DNA of 7,072 bases from Thermotoga sp. (GTDB lineage: Bacteria > Thermotogota > Thermotogae > B3-G13). The notes beneath the pieces are model-generated. The model did no database searches. It worked only from the letters and a program-made list of their open reading frames with translations, and had not been told where the DNA came from. The position numbers and the translations under genes are program-made. The stretch is taken from NCBI GenBank assembly GCA_003641555.1, contig QNAT01000063.1, positions 1 through 7,072 on the forward strand, read 5' to 3'. Below are positions 1 to 5,824 of the stretch, in pieces. How positions within the stretch are numbered: position 1 is the stretch's first letter; every line of letters starts with the position of its first letter.

Positions 1-45
1 CCAGAATAATTTCTTCATATATCTCGGAATCACCATATCTTTCAT
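1..45 (-). CDS. 5' end of an unidentified leftward gene (cut by window edge)
   Basis: On the minus strand an open frame begins with ATG at 45 and reads MKDMVIPRYMKKLFW before the window ends. A second in-frame ATG at 36 is equally possible. No Shine-Dalgarno sequence precedes either. The perfect extended -10 box just upstream would start transcription near 37, so the ATG at 36 could be used in a leaderless or nearly leaderless message. The pattern Pro-x-Tyr-x-x-x-Leu-Phe-Trp recalls the N-terminus of small DUF6922-type proteins, which often sit beside nucleotidyltransferase toxins. Fifteen residues are too few to assign a family, and this is a weak resemblance only. Confidence 0.3.
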   Translation of the reverse strand, partial: MKDMVIPRYMKKLFW

Positions 46-52
46 TATATCA
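44..52 (-). promoter_or_regulatory. Extended -10 promoter, leftward
   Basis: On the minus strand this is TGATATAAT, a perfect TATAAT hexamer with the TG of an extended -10. No convincing -35 box lies 16-18 nt upstream, which extended -10 promoters can tolerate. It points at the gene leaving the left edge. The surrounding 14-mer (41-54) recurs exactly at 2356-2369 in front of hicB. Confidence 0.5.
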
Positions 53-72
53 TAGTCGACCGCAAAAGAAAT

Positions 73-138
73 GAAATCGAATTGCATCACGAAAAAAGTA
101 CTCGAAATCGAATCGTTGCATCATATAAAAAAGTACTC
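73..138. repeat. Two imperfect tandem repeats (31 + 35 bp)
   Basis: Unit one is 73-103 and unit two is 104-138. Both start GAAATCGAA, contain TTGCATCA and end in AAAAAAGTACTC. Unit two carries two small insertions, one of three bases before TTGCATCA and one of a single base after it. AGTACT is itself a palindrome. The pair lies directly upstream of the leftward promoter at 44-52, so it could be an operator or a duplicated upstream element. No protein reading explains it well: the minus-strand frame across it closes after 23 codons. Confidence 0.7.
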
Positions 139-170
139 CAAACAGGAGGTAAAAAAGTTAGTTATTCTCA

Positions 171-176
171 TATAAT
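171..176 (+). promoter_or_regulatory. Possible -10 box for the small ORF at 216
   Basis: A perfect TATAAT is present, with expected transcription start near 183, about 33 nt ahead of the ATG at 216. No recognisable -35 lies upstream, so this is a weak call. Confidence 0.25.
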
Positions 177-215
177 GGAATAAAAGTGAAGAGGGGATAA
201 CTAAAGGCATTAACG

Positions 216-362
216 ATGAGAAAGAAGAAAATATACTGCTACCATGAAAAGTGGACACACCTCAGAGATAGTGATAGAGTAAAGATGGAGGTGAAGGAGA
301 AAACACAGGCACTGTTCGAGAAACTGGGTATAAAGAGGCCTAAACGGATAACGAAGATGTAG
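216..362 (+). CDS. Small basic protein, 48 aa; possible transposase C-terminal remnant
   Basis: The frame starts with ATG at 216, eight nt after a weak AAAGG ribosome site (203-207), and ends with TAG at 360-362. It begins MRKKKIYCYHEKWTHL and ends EKLGIKRPKRITKM. It is highly charged and rich in Lys, with no membrane segment. The C-terminal pattern, a helix such as KEKTQALFEKLGI followed by basic residues, resembles the tails of some IS-encoded transposases. The frame closes upstream at 198-200, so if this is a transposase tail the rest is gone. It could also be an independent small gene or chance. I do not recognise a defined family. Confidence 0.35.
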   Translation: MRKKKIYCYHEKWTHLRDSDRVKMEVKEKTQALFEKLGIKRPKRITKM

Positions 363-378
363 TAATTACGTCTTTTTG

Positions 379-404
379 AAAAAATCACCAGGATTACGGT
401 GATT
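379..404 (-). terminator. Rho-independent terminator-like hairpin, leftward
   Basis: On the minus strand AATCACC pairs perfectly with GGTGATT around an 8-nt loop (stem arms 398-404 and 383-389). The second arm runs into a T tract (six T in a row counting the stem end). It would end leftward transcripts about 190 nt beyond the oxidoreductase stop codon. The plus strand lacks a T tract after the stem. Confidence 0.5.
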
Positions 405-572
405 ATTGAAGTTTTGAGTTTTCGTCTGGCAAAGTTGAGTTAAAGTAAAAAAAGTATATTTATATACCCTGGCAAAAGGATGTTGTGAACGTTATGAAGT
501 GAGAGTAATTATCCTCTGGTGAATAACAGGATGTTATGAGTGTGTCAACATTTAAGATTTAAGGATGAATAG

Positions 573-591
573 CTGATCTCATGTAGATCAG
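573..591. repeat. Hairpin immediately downstream of the oxidoreductase gene
   Basis: CTGATCT (573-579) and AGATCAG (585-591) form a perfect 7-bp stem with a 5-nt loop, 3 bp past the leftward stop codon. Neither strand has a proper T tract after it, so it is more likely an mRNA 3'-end stabilising stem or a weak terminator than a strong intrinsic one. Confidence 0.45.
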
Positions 592-593
592 TT

Positions 594-1838
594 TCAAAGT
601 CTTTTAGCGTTCATCTTTCCATGAGCAGTTGCATAAGTGATAGATCTCGTATGACCGCTGCAATCACCTATGAATTTAAGGTTCTTGTATCTCTCGTTGT
701 TGAGTTTATTGCTGTAGAATTTCACCTCAACGGCATACATAAGGTTGTCTGGATACGCTATGCCAGGGATAACTCTACCAATCTTTTGTATGAACTCAGA
801 GATGGACAGGGCAATCCTCCTCGGAAGGACGAGATTTGCATCCCCAAGCATATAGGAACCTTCTGGAAGCGTTGGCTTAACCCTTCCGATCTTCTTCGTT
901 CTCTTACATCTTACAAAATCTTCATACGTTTGAAGTAATACCTTTCTTCCACCAGCAAGAATGTTCCCCAACTTGCTTATGTATGAGCCATATCCAACGG
1001 GATCATTAAAAGGCATGGTAAAAGACGTGCTGCACAGAATGGCGAAATTGGTATTCGGTGTTTCAGCTTTTGAATTCGAATAACCATTTACGGTCACGAA
1101 ATCATCATACTCTTCGAGTACTACCTTTCCGGACGGATTGTTACAAAAGGTCCTTACGGTATATCCAGTTTTTGCACGCATTTTGACCTTGAATTCATAC
1201 ATCTCTTCGTTCAATTCCTCGACCACATGGTTTGGAACTTCATATCTTATCCCTATGTCCACGATGTTATCAGAGAGCACGAGTTCAGGATATCTTTCGA
1301 TGATCTGATTCACGAGCTTATGCCCACTTCTTCCTACGGCAACGACAACGTAATCAAATGTATCGACTAAGTCTCCAGCTTGAACCTTCACACCATCACT
1401 GTCAACGATCACATCGTTAACCTTGACCCCAAAATGGAATTTCACGTTCCTGGACTCGAATTCGCTATATATTCTTTTGAGAATACCTCTCAACTTATCC
1501 GTTCCTATATGGAAAAAATGGGAATTAACAGGTTCAAATCCCTCTGAATAAAATCTTTCGAAGAATTCAGAATTTTTAGAGAAAGAAACACCAGTTTTAA
1601 CTGTTTTTCTATCATTTTCATTTAGCTTCGACAGATAATAATCCACAACCTCCCTCTGGATTTCAAGTGGGATGTAAAGATCACCACCCATGCCATTTGA
1701 CACGAAAAGTTTTCCATCTGATCTTACACCACTTATACTGGAACTGTACACATCCTTTGACCTTTCAAAGATGTGAATCTCATAGCCTTTTTTTATCGCT
1801 TCACAAACGAACCCTATTGCGGCGGCTCCAAATCCCAC
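594..1838 (-). CDS. FAD-dependent oxidoreductase, COG2509-like
   Basis: This is a probable soluble flavoprotein of the uncharacterised NAD(P)/FAD-dependent dehydrogenase group; its substrate is unknown. The N-terminal dinucleotide fold shows GFGAAA (a GxGxxA variant of GxGxxG) and an acidic strand end, HIFERSKD near residue 25. The second nucleotide-fold strand reads FDYVVVAVGRSG near 160-170. The C-terminal FAD motif is FIGDCSGHTRSITYATAHG near 390-408, followed by only five residues. GKVV...VNGYSNS and IPGIAYPD also fit the family. The listed GTG at 1838 is the first standard start, but it removes part of the first beta strand. The frame continues to 1859 and encodes TRIAVV before the glycine motif. 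A ribosome site AAAAGGG (1864-1870) sits 7 nt ahead of GTA at 1854-1856, where the natural start is expected, giving about 420 residues. The gene follows hicA by about 60 nt and may share its transcript. Confidence 0.75.
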   Translation of the reverse strand: MGFGAAAIGFVCEAIKKGYEIHIFERSKDVYSSSISGVRSDGKLFVSNGMGGDLYIPLEIQREVVDYYLSKLNENDRKTVKTGVSFSKNSEFFERFYSEGFEPVNSHFFHIGTDKLRGILKRIYSEFESRNVKFHFGVKVNDVIVDSDGVKVQAGDLVDTFDYVVVAVGRSGHKLVNQIIERYPELVLSDNIVDIGIRYEVPNHVVEELNEEMYEFKVKMRAKTGYTVRTFCNNPSGKVVLEEYDDFVTVNGYSNSKAETPNTNFAILCSTSFTMPFNDPVGYGSYISKLGNILAGGRKVLLQTYEDFVRCKRTKKIGRVKPTLPEGSYMLGDANLVLPRRIALSISEFIQKIGRVIPGIAYPDNLMYAVEVKFYSNKLNNERYKNLKFIGDCSGHTRSITYATAHGKMNAKRL

Positions 1839-1917
1839 GACTGCTATTCTCGTTACCGATCATCCCTTTTCAAAATTTTCATCCTCCGTGAAATACATCT
1901 GGAGTCATTCGCTTCTC

Positions 1918-2112
1918 TCAACTATTTCCCTGGATGAGGTATTTCCAACCGCTTGCAAATTTTCTTACCAGCCGATTATCGATCTCAACATGCCGGGGAA
2001 TAGCTTCCACTACACCATTGGCAGGATTCTGATAAAGGGAATGCCTTGCTCCTTCTCGTTTGAGAATACATCCATGAAATCGTAAGTAACGAAGAAACTC
2101 ACTGCGTTTCAT
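1918..2112 (-). CDS. hicA: HicA-family mRNA interferase toxin with altered C-terminus
   Basis: HicA toxins are small RNases with a double-stranded-RNA-binding-like fold that cut mRNA and are held inactive by HicB. The 64-residue frame opens MKRSEFLRYLRFHGC and carries the catalytic-histidine segment REGARHSLYQNP (His24), followed by AIPRHVEIDNRLVRK. After that Lys the frame runs into FASGWKYLIQGNS, which is not HicA-like. In the -1 frame from an AAAA-TTT site the DNA instead encodes ICKRLEIPHPGK and a stop at 1922, the classic HicA ending (63 residues). So one A has been lost, or ribosomes slip, or the read is wrong. The start ATG overlaps the hicB stop by ATGA, implying coupled translation. 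The toxin core is intact, but its last helix is replaced in the literal reading. Confidence 0.8.
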   Translation of the reverse strand: MKRSEFLRYLRFHGCILKREGARHSLYQNPANGVVEAIPRHVEIDNRLVRKFASGWKYLIQGNS

Positions 2113-2324
2113 TCAATAACCACAGTTTCCTGAATGGCATCTTTTGGTACCCCTCGCAGGGTATCTTCCAACCTATCTTGAAGAATAAGCTTAATAGCTT
2201 CTTTCAAACTCTCACGGCATTCTTCTATCGTTTCACCCTGCCCATTTGCCCCAGGAATTTCTGGGCAGTATCCGATGTAATACTTTTCTCCTTTTTCATA
2301 AATCGCAGTGAAATGAGATAACAT
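2109..2324 (-). CDS. hicB: HicB-family antitoxin
   Basis: HicB proteins have a partial RNase H-like fold and neutralise HicA by direct binding. This one shows the family signature FTAIYEKGEKYYIGYCPE, then IPGANGQGETIEE and a helix of Glu, Lys and Leu. At 71 residues it is the short type: no helix-turn-helix or ribbon-helix-helix extension follows, so DNA binding and autoregulation are not evident. The start at 2324 is chosen because AGGAGG (2333-2338) lies 8 nt upstream; the ATG at 2330 would be only 2 nt from that site. A longer frame reaches 2456, but it crosses the promoter and lacks family residues. The gene is first in a leftward hicB-hicA pair, the reverse of the textbook hicAB order, which is also common. 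Confidence 0.88.
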   Translation of the reverse strand: MLSHFTAIYEKGEKYYIGYCPEIPGANGQGETIEECRESLKEAIKLILQDRLEDTLRGVPKDAIQETVVIE

Positions 2325-2355
2325 AACCATTCCCTCCTTTGCTTTCGATCCAACG

Positions 2356-2384
2356 TTCATTATATCATAAAGATGTGATATAAT
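2356..2384. promoter_or_regulatory. Divergent extended -10 promoters within an inverted repeat
   Basis: ATTATATCA (2359-2367) and TGATATAAT (2376-2384) are a perfect 9-bp inverted repeat with an 8-bp spacer. Read leftward, the first arm is TGATATAAT, an extended -10 for hicBA with transcription start near 2352. Read rightward, the second arm is the same box for the PLP enzyme, with transcription start near 2391. The -35 regions are weak and would fall on the opposite promoter's -10, so the two polymerases should compete, and a dimeric regulator could cover both. Confidence 0.6.
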
Positions 2385-2447
2385 CTGATTAAAGTAATGG
2401 AAAAGCAAGGAATGATGTAAAGGCATAATCTTAAGGATGGTGATCTC

Positions 2448-3452
2448 ATGCTTCAATCTATATTAGAAAACAGGATACATCTTGCTAATCTACCGACGAG
2501 GATAGAATATCTCGAAAGGACGAGTAAGAGATACGGTTTTAACCTTTATATAAAGAGAGATGACCTTACCGACATAGCTGCATCCGGGAATAAGATACGT
2601 AAGCTGGAGTTCCTCTTCAAGGATGCCATGAATAAAAGGGCGGATACCGTTCTAACGTGTGGGGGCATACAGTCCAACCACTGTCGTGCAACTGCAGCAA
2701 TAGCAGCGAAACTGGGAATGAAGTCCGTTCTCATCTTAAGAGGAAAAAAGGAGCCAATTTATGATGGGAATCTATTGCTCGATAAGTTGTTGGGGGCTGA
2801 TGTAGTTTACGTAACCCCTGAAGAGTATAAAAAAGTAGATGAAGTGTTCGAAGTGGAATCCGAAAGATTGCGAAAGCGGGGGAGAAAGCCATATATCATC
2901 CCTGAAGGAGGGTCTAACGAGATAGGTTTCTTAGGCTACGTTAATGCCGCGAGAGAAATGAAAGAGCAGATAGAAAGCATGGATATCCATCCCAGATATG
3001 TGTTCACAGCCGTGGGCTCAGCTGGAACGTATGCAGGGCTTTTTCTTGGTAAAAAACTCTTCGATATGGACTATGAACTCATCGGTGTAAACGTAACGAA
3101 AGACCCGGAGGAAAAATTCGTGAAAAGGGTTGAGAATATAATAGGAAGATTCCTGGGCAATTACAAATTCTCCCAGGTAGACTTCGATGAAGAGGAGATA
3201 GAGATCATACCAGGTGCAGGTATAGGATATGCTATGTCCACAGATGAAGAATTGACACAAATAGTCAATGTGGCGAAGGTTGAAGGGTTGATCCTTGACC
3301 CCGTCTACACGGTGAAGTGTTTTTTACATATGCTGGAATATCTCAGACAAAAAGCCGTACGCGATGAAGATGTCTTATTCTTTCATACAGGTGGGATCTA
3401 CGGTATATATCCCAACAAAGAAAGACTAACGAAGATAATAGATGGAAAATAA
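2448..3452 (+). CDS. PLP-dependent D-cysteine desulfhydrase / ACC deaminase family enzyme
   Basis: Members of this fold-type II PLP family (COG2515) break D-cysteine into pyruvate, ammonia and sulfide, or deaminate 1-aminocyclopropane-1-carboxylate. The protein is 334 residues, a normal family length, and cytosolic (no signal or membrane segment). The PLP lysine is Lys49 in SGNKIRKLEF; most relatives have GGNK, so the Ser is unusual. The substrate-carboxylate loop is GGIQSNHCRATAA (72-84). The phosphate loop is VGSAGTYAGL (189-198). LDPVYT (283-288) and FFHTGG (311-316) complete the site. Motifs do not decide between the two activities; D-cysteine desulfhydrase is the likelier guess in a bacterium without plant association. 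The start ATG at 2448 follows GGTGATC, which matches the far end of the anti-Shine-Dalgarno complement. argS begins 9 nt after the stop, suggesting one transcript from the promoter at 2376-2384. Confidence 0.88.
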   Translation: MLQSILENRIHLANLPTRIEYLERTSKRYGFNLYIKRDDLTDIAASGNKIRKLEFLFKDAMNKRADTVLTCGGIQSNHCRATAAIAAKLGMKSVLILRGKKEPIYDGNLLLDKLLGADVVYVTPEEYKKVDEVFEVESERLRKRGRKPYIIPEGGSNEIGFLGYVNAAREMKEQIESMDIHPRYVFTAVGSAGTYAGLFLGKKLFDMDYELIGVNVTKDPEEKFVKRVENIIGRFLGNYKFSQVDFDEEEIEIIPGAGIGYAMSTDEELTQIVNVAKVEGLILDPVYTVKCFLHMLEYLRQKAVRDEDVLFFHTGGIYGIYPNKERLTKIIDGK

Positions 3453-3461
3453 GAGGCGCAT

Positions 3462-5111
3462 ATGCTGAGTAGAACGATAAAAGAGAAACTCATCTCATCG
3501 TACACACGGTCTTTCCCATCCTTCCCTTTGCCAGACCAATTCACCGTTGAAGTACCTCCGTCCGACGGATTCGGTGATTTTGCCTCAAATATTGCTTTTT
3601 CCTCTGCTAAAATTTTACACGAAAACCCTATCGAAATAGCCAGTATTATCTCAGATGTTTTGAGAGAAGACTCATTTTTTAATGATGTCACCGTTGCCGG
3701 AAAGGGATTCGTAAATATGAAGGTTTCAGATACTCTCCTTCGGAAAATGCTTGTGAAAATAATAAAAGAGAAAGAAGATGCGTTCAAGTACAATATCGGT
3801 AAAGGTAAAAGATATCAGGTCGAATTCGTGAGTGCCAATCCTACCGGCCCTCTAACCGTGGGACATGGTAGACAAGCGGCTATAGGAGATGTGATAAGCA
3901 ACATTTTAGAATTCATCGGATACGATGTGACACGTGAATATTACTTCAACGATGCTGGAAACCAGATGAACGTACTCGCACATTCGTTGTGGGTCAGATA
4001 CAACCAGGAACTGGGTGTAGATATAGAGATGCCAGAAGAAGGATATAGGGGAGAATATCTGATCGATATAGCTAAAGAAATAGTCGGAAAAGCGGGAAAG
4101 ATGTATCGAGAGAAATGGGATGAAGATGTAAAGGCTTTCTTCCGCAGTTATGCAGCAGATAAGATGTTCGACTGGATAAAGGCCGATCTCTCGAAATTCA
4201 ACATCAGATTCGATGTATGGTTTTCCGAATCCAGCCTACATGAAGATGGTAAGGTTAAAGATACGATCGAAGAGTTGAGAAAACGAGGTTTTGTTTATGA
4301 AAAAGACGGCGCCGTTTGGTTTGCAGCAAGTAAATTAGGAGATCATGAAGATTGGGTTTTGGTTAAATCCACAGGTGAGCCAACATATCTTTTGACGGAT
4401 ATAGCGTACCATAGAGATAAGGCAAAACGTGGTTTCGATAAGGTGTTGGATATATGGGGTGCGGATCACCACGGACACGTGCCGAGGGTAAAGGCGGGAT
4501 TGGAGGCCCTGGGAATAGAGGATGGATTTTGTGAGATACTTTTACATCAATTCGTAACGGTCGTTCAAAGTGGGAAAGATGTCCGCATGTCCACAAGACG
4601 CGGAGAATTCGTTACACTCGGTGATCTCGTAGATACAGTAGGAGCTGATGTAGCTAAATACTTTTTCGTCATGTTGAGTCCTGATACACATCTTTCTTTT
4701 GATCTGGATCTGGCTCGTTCCAGATCGATGGATAACCCTGTCTTCTACATTCAATATGCTCACGCTCGTATATGCAGTGTATTGAGGCATGCGGAAGAAA
4801 ACGGTTTTGATACGAACAGAGAAGGAGATGTTCGTCTACTCATAGCGCCCGAAGAGAGAACACTCATCAAGGATATAGAGCGATTGGACGATGTAGTTCT
4901 CGACGCGTATGATACGCTTGGTCCTCATAAACTCACGAGGTATGTTGAAGAGGTGGCAAAGGCATTTCACGTCTATTACACAAAGTACAGATTCGTAGAT
5001 AAGAGTAACCTTGAATTGAGTTATGCAAGGCTTTCTTTGGTCAAAGCTGTACAGATAGTTATAAAGACCGTGTCTCGATTGATAGGCATCTCGATGCCAG
5101 AGAATATGTGA
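3462..5111 (+). CDS. argS: Arginyl-tRNA synthetase
   Basis: This enzyme charges tRNA-Arg with arginine using ATP and acts in the cytosol. The 549-residue length fits bacterial ArgRS. The N-terminal tRNA D-loop-binding domain (about 1-100) has GFGDFASNIAF (36-46) and AGKGFVNMKV (79-88). The class I signature is SANPTGPLTVGHGR (124-137), with TVGH in the HIGH position. The catalytic domain includes YYFNDAGNQM (160-169) and IWGADHHGHVPR (331-342). The KMSKS equivalent is MSTRRGEF (376-383), the usual degenerate form in bacterial ArgRS. The C-terminal all-helical DALR anticodon-binding domain runs from about 429 to the end (IGISMPENM). The start ATG at 3462 follows a GAGG site by about 5 nt and lies 9 nt after the upstream stop. 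No clear intrinsic terminator follows. All signature motifs are intact, so this is presumably the functional copy. Confidence 0.97.
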   Translation: MLSRTIKEKLISSYTRSFPSFPLPDQFTVEVPPSDGFGDFASNIAFSSAKILHENPIEIASIISDVLREDSFFNDVTVAGKGFVNMKVSDTLLRKMLVKIIKEKEDAFKYNIGKGKRYQVEFVSANPTGPLTVGHGRQAAIGDVISNILEFIGYDVTREYYFNDAGNQMNVLAHSLWVRYNQELGVDIEMPEEGYRGEYLIDIAKEIVGKAGKMYREKWDEDVKAFFRSYAADKMFDWIKADLSKFNIRFDVWFSESSLHEDGKVKDTIEELRKRGFVYEKDGAVWFAASKLGDHEDWVLVKSTGEPTYLLTDIAYHRDKAKRGFDKVLDIWGADHHGHVPRVKAGLEALGIEDGFCEILLHQFVTVVQSGKDVRMSTRRGEFVTLGDLVDTVGADVAKYFFVMLSPDTHLSFDLDLARSRSMDNPVFYIQYAHARICSVLRHAEENGFDTNREGDVRLLIAPEERTLIKDIERLDDVVLDAYDTLGPHKLTRYVEEVAKAFHVYYTKYRFVDKSNLELSYARLSLVKAVQIVIKTVSRLIGISMPENM

Positions 5112-5144
5112 GAATCGATCTTTTTATGGTAAAAAAGGATAACG

Positions 5145-5636
5145 ATGAGATATGAAAATAAGAAGTTGTTAGAGAGTGTAGAATAAACTGTGTAAAGTTC
5201 CTCCAGATGATGGATGGTCTTTCGTTGATGGAGTGTTAGTCATACTCATTTATTTTAAAAGTTTATGGTTTAGATTTCACAGCAGCACTTGAAATATTGG
5301 GTGAGAAGCGATATCTCGCATTTTACATCGAATTTGTGTCTGTTGGATTGCTTCCATTAGTTATCACATTCATATGTTTGATTGTTGCAATTGATTTTGG
5401 TATCGGTCTTCTAACTGGAGGACTGCATTTTCAAGAGTGAAAGCAAAGTATTATCGTGGGGACTTATTTTAACCGTTACAATCTTTGGTACCTCACATAT
5501 ACTCGCCTTTCCAGGTGTAAGTATCTGGAATGCCTTCATTACCGGTTTAACTTTTCTGGTGTTAGGTTTGATTTATAAATATACAAAAAATTCTATCGGG
5601 CCAATGATTGCATGGACTCTCATATATGGTTTATAA
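5145..5636 (+). pseudogene. Decayed CPBP-like intramembrane protease/membrane protein
   Basis: Three reading frames in succession encode pieces of one hydrophobic protein. The first piece starts at ATG 5145, with an AAAAAAGGA site 5 nt upstream, and stops at 5186 (MRYENKKLLESVE). The second is frame 5182 to about 5255 (DDGWSFVDGVLVILIYF). The third is frame 5258 to TGA 5440 (VYGLDFTAALEILG, then VSVGLLPLVITFICLIVAID). The fourth is frame 5415 to TAA 5636. The last piece contains IFGTSHILAF, a match to the FxxxH metal motif of CPBP (CAAX protease/Abi) proteins, and ends with SIGPMIAWTLIYGL, where the usual third-motif His is Trp. The first motif (EExxxR) is not visible. Rejoined, it would be about 160 residues with several membrane segments, short for the family. 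At least three frame changes and missing catalytic residues argue that it is dead. The family call rests on the C-terminal third. Confidence 0.55.
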
Positions 5637-5637
5637 T
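5608..5637 (+). promoter_or_regulatory. Candidate promoter for the R-M locus
   Basis: TTGCAT (5608-5613) and a perfect TATAAT (5632-5637) are 18 bp apart, inside the tail of the pseudogene. A transcript from here would carry a leader of about 325 nt, including the repeat and hairpin cluster, before the methyltransferase start. The -35 match is weak. Confidence 0.3.
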
Positions 5638-5700
5638 GAAAATATTATGGCCTTGATCGAGTTAGATAATGAACGGACAACGGTGTATAAAGGGAGGTAT

Positions 5701-5751
5701 ATGCGAACCATGTTCGGATATACCACCAAATTGGAAGGATATACAAACTAA
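5701..5751 (+). CDS. Possible 16-codon leader peptide
   Basis: A strong ribosome site GGGAGG (5692-5697) precedes ATG at 5701 (3 nt, close) and an in-frame ATG at 5710 (12 nt). The product would be MRTMFGYTTKLEGYTN, ending with TAA at 5749-5751. Two of the GGATATAC repeats fall in frame and give the Gly-Tyr-Thr triplets. The stop codon lies 15 nt before the first large hairpin (5767-5803), an arrangement seen in translation-coupled attenuators. It could equally be an accident of repeat DNA; no family supports it. Confidence 0.2.
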   Translation: MRTMFGYTTKLEGYTN

Positions 5752-5766
5752 GTTCGGATATACGAT

Positions 5767-5803
5767 GATATACAGAAATTCGCTTCGCTCATTTCTGTAT
5801 ATC
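5767..5803. repeat. Hairpin 1: perfect 13-bp inverted repeat
   Basis: GATATACAGAAAT (5767-5779) and ATTTCTGTATATC (5791-5803) are exact reverse complements around an 11-nt loop, TCGCTTCGCTC. No T tract follows, so it is not a classical terminator. Confidence 0.85.
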
Positions 5804-5824
5804 GGAGCGGCGGGCTTTACCCTT

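Larger units (their letters stand above)
363..593. other. Intergenic stretch with terminator-like hairpin and short repeats
   Basis: No reading frame of useful length is present. The stretch holds a leftward terminator-like hairpin (379-404), an octamer CTGGCAAA at 426-433 and again at 469-476, a palindrome GTATAT-TT-ATATAC at 454-467, two near-identical 12-mers (AGGATGTTGTGA at 477-488, AGGATGTTATGA at 528-539) and a hairpin at 573-591. It is the 3' flank of the leftward oxidoreductase gene. Function beyond transcription termination is unknown. Confidence 0.5.

Noticed and set aside
621..938. Plus-strand frame antisense to the oxidoreductase 3' end
   Set aside because: It is a shadow of the real minus-strand gene, with no ribosome site and no recognisable motif.
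2325..2456. Longer hicB start at 2456 (115 residues)
   Set aside because: The extension crosses the promoter, lacks HicB features and ignores the ideal AGGAGG at 2333-2338.
3018..3260. Minus-strand frames inside the PLP enzyme and argS genes
   Set aside because: They are shadows of well-supported plus-strand genes; composition is Ser-, Tyr- and Cys-rich as expected from antisense reading.
5112..5144. Terminator directly after argS
   Set aside because: There is a short TTTTT run after ATCGAT, but no stable stem precedes it.
5712..5763. Possible CRISPR-like array
   Set aside because: Repeats are only 8-12 bp with about 10-bp spacers and no cas genes; the spacing fits protein-binding sites, not a CRISPR.
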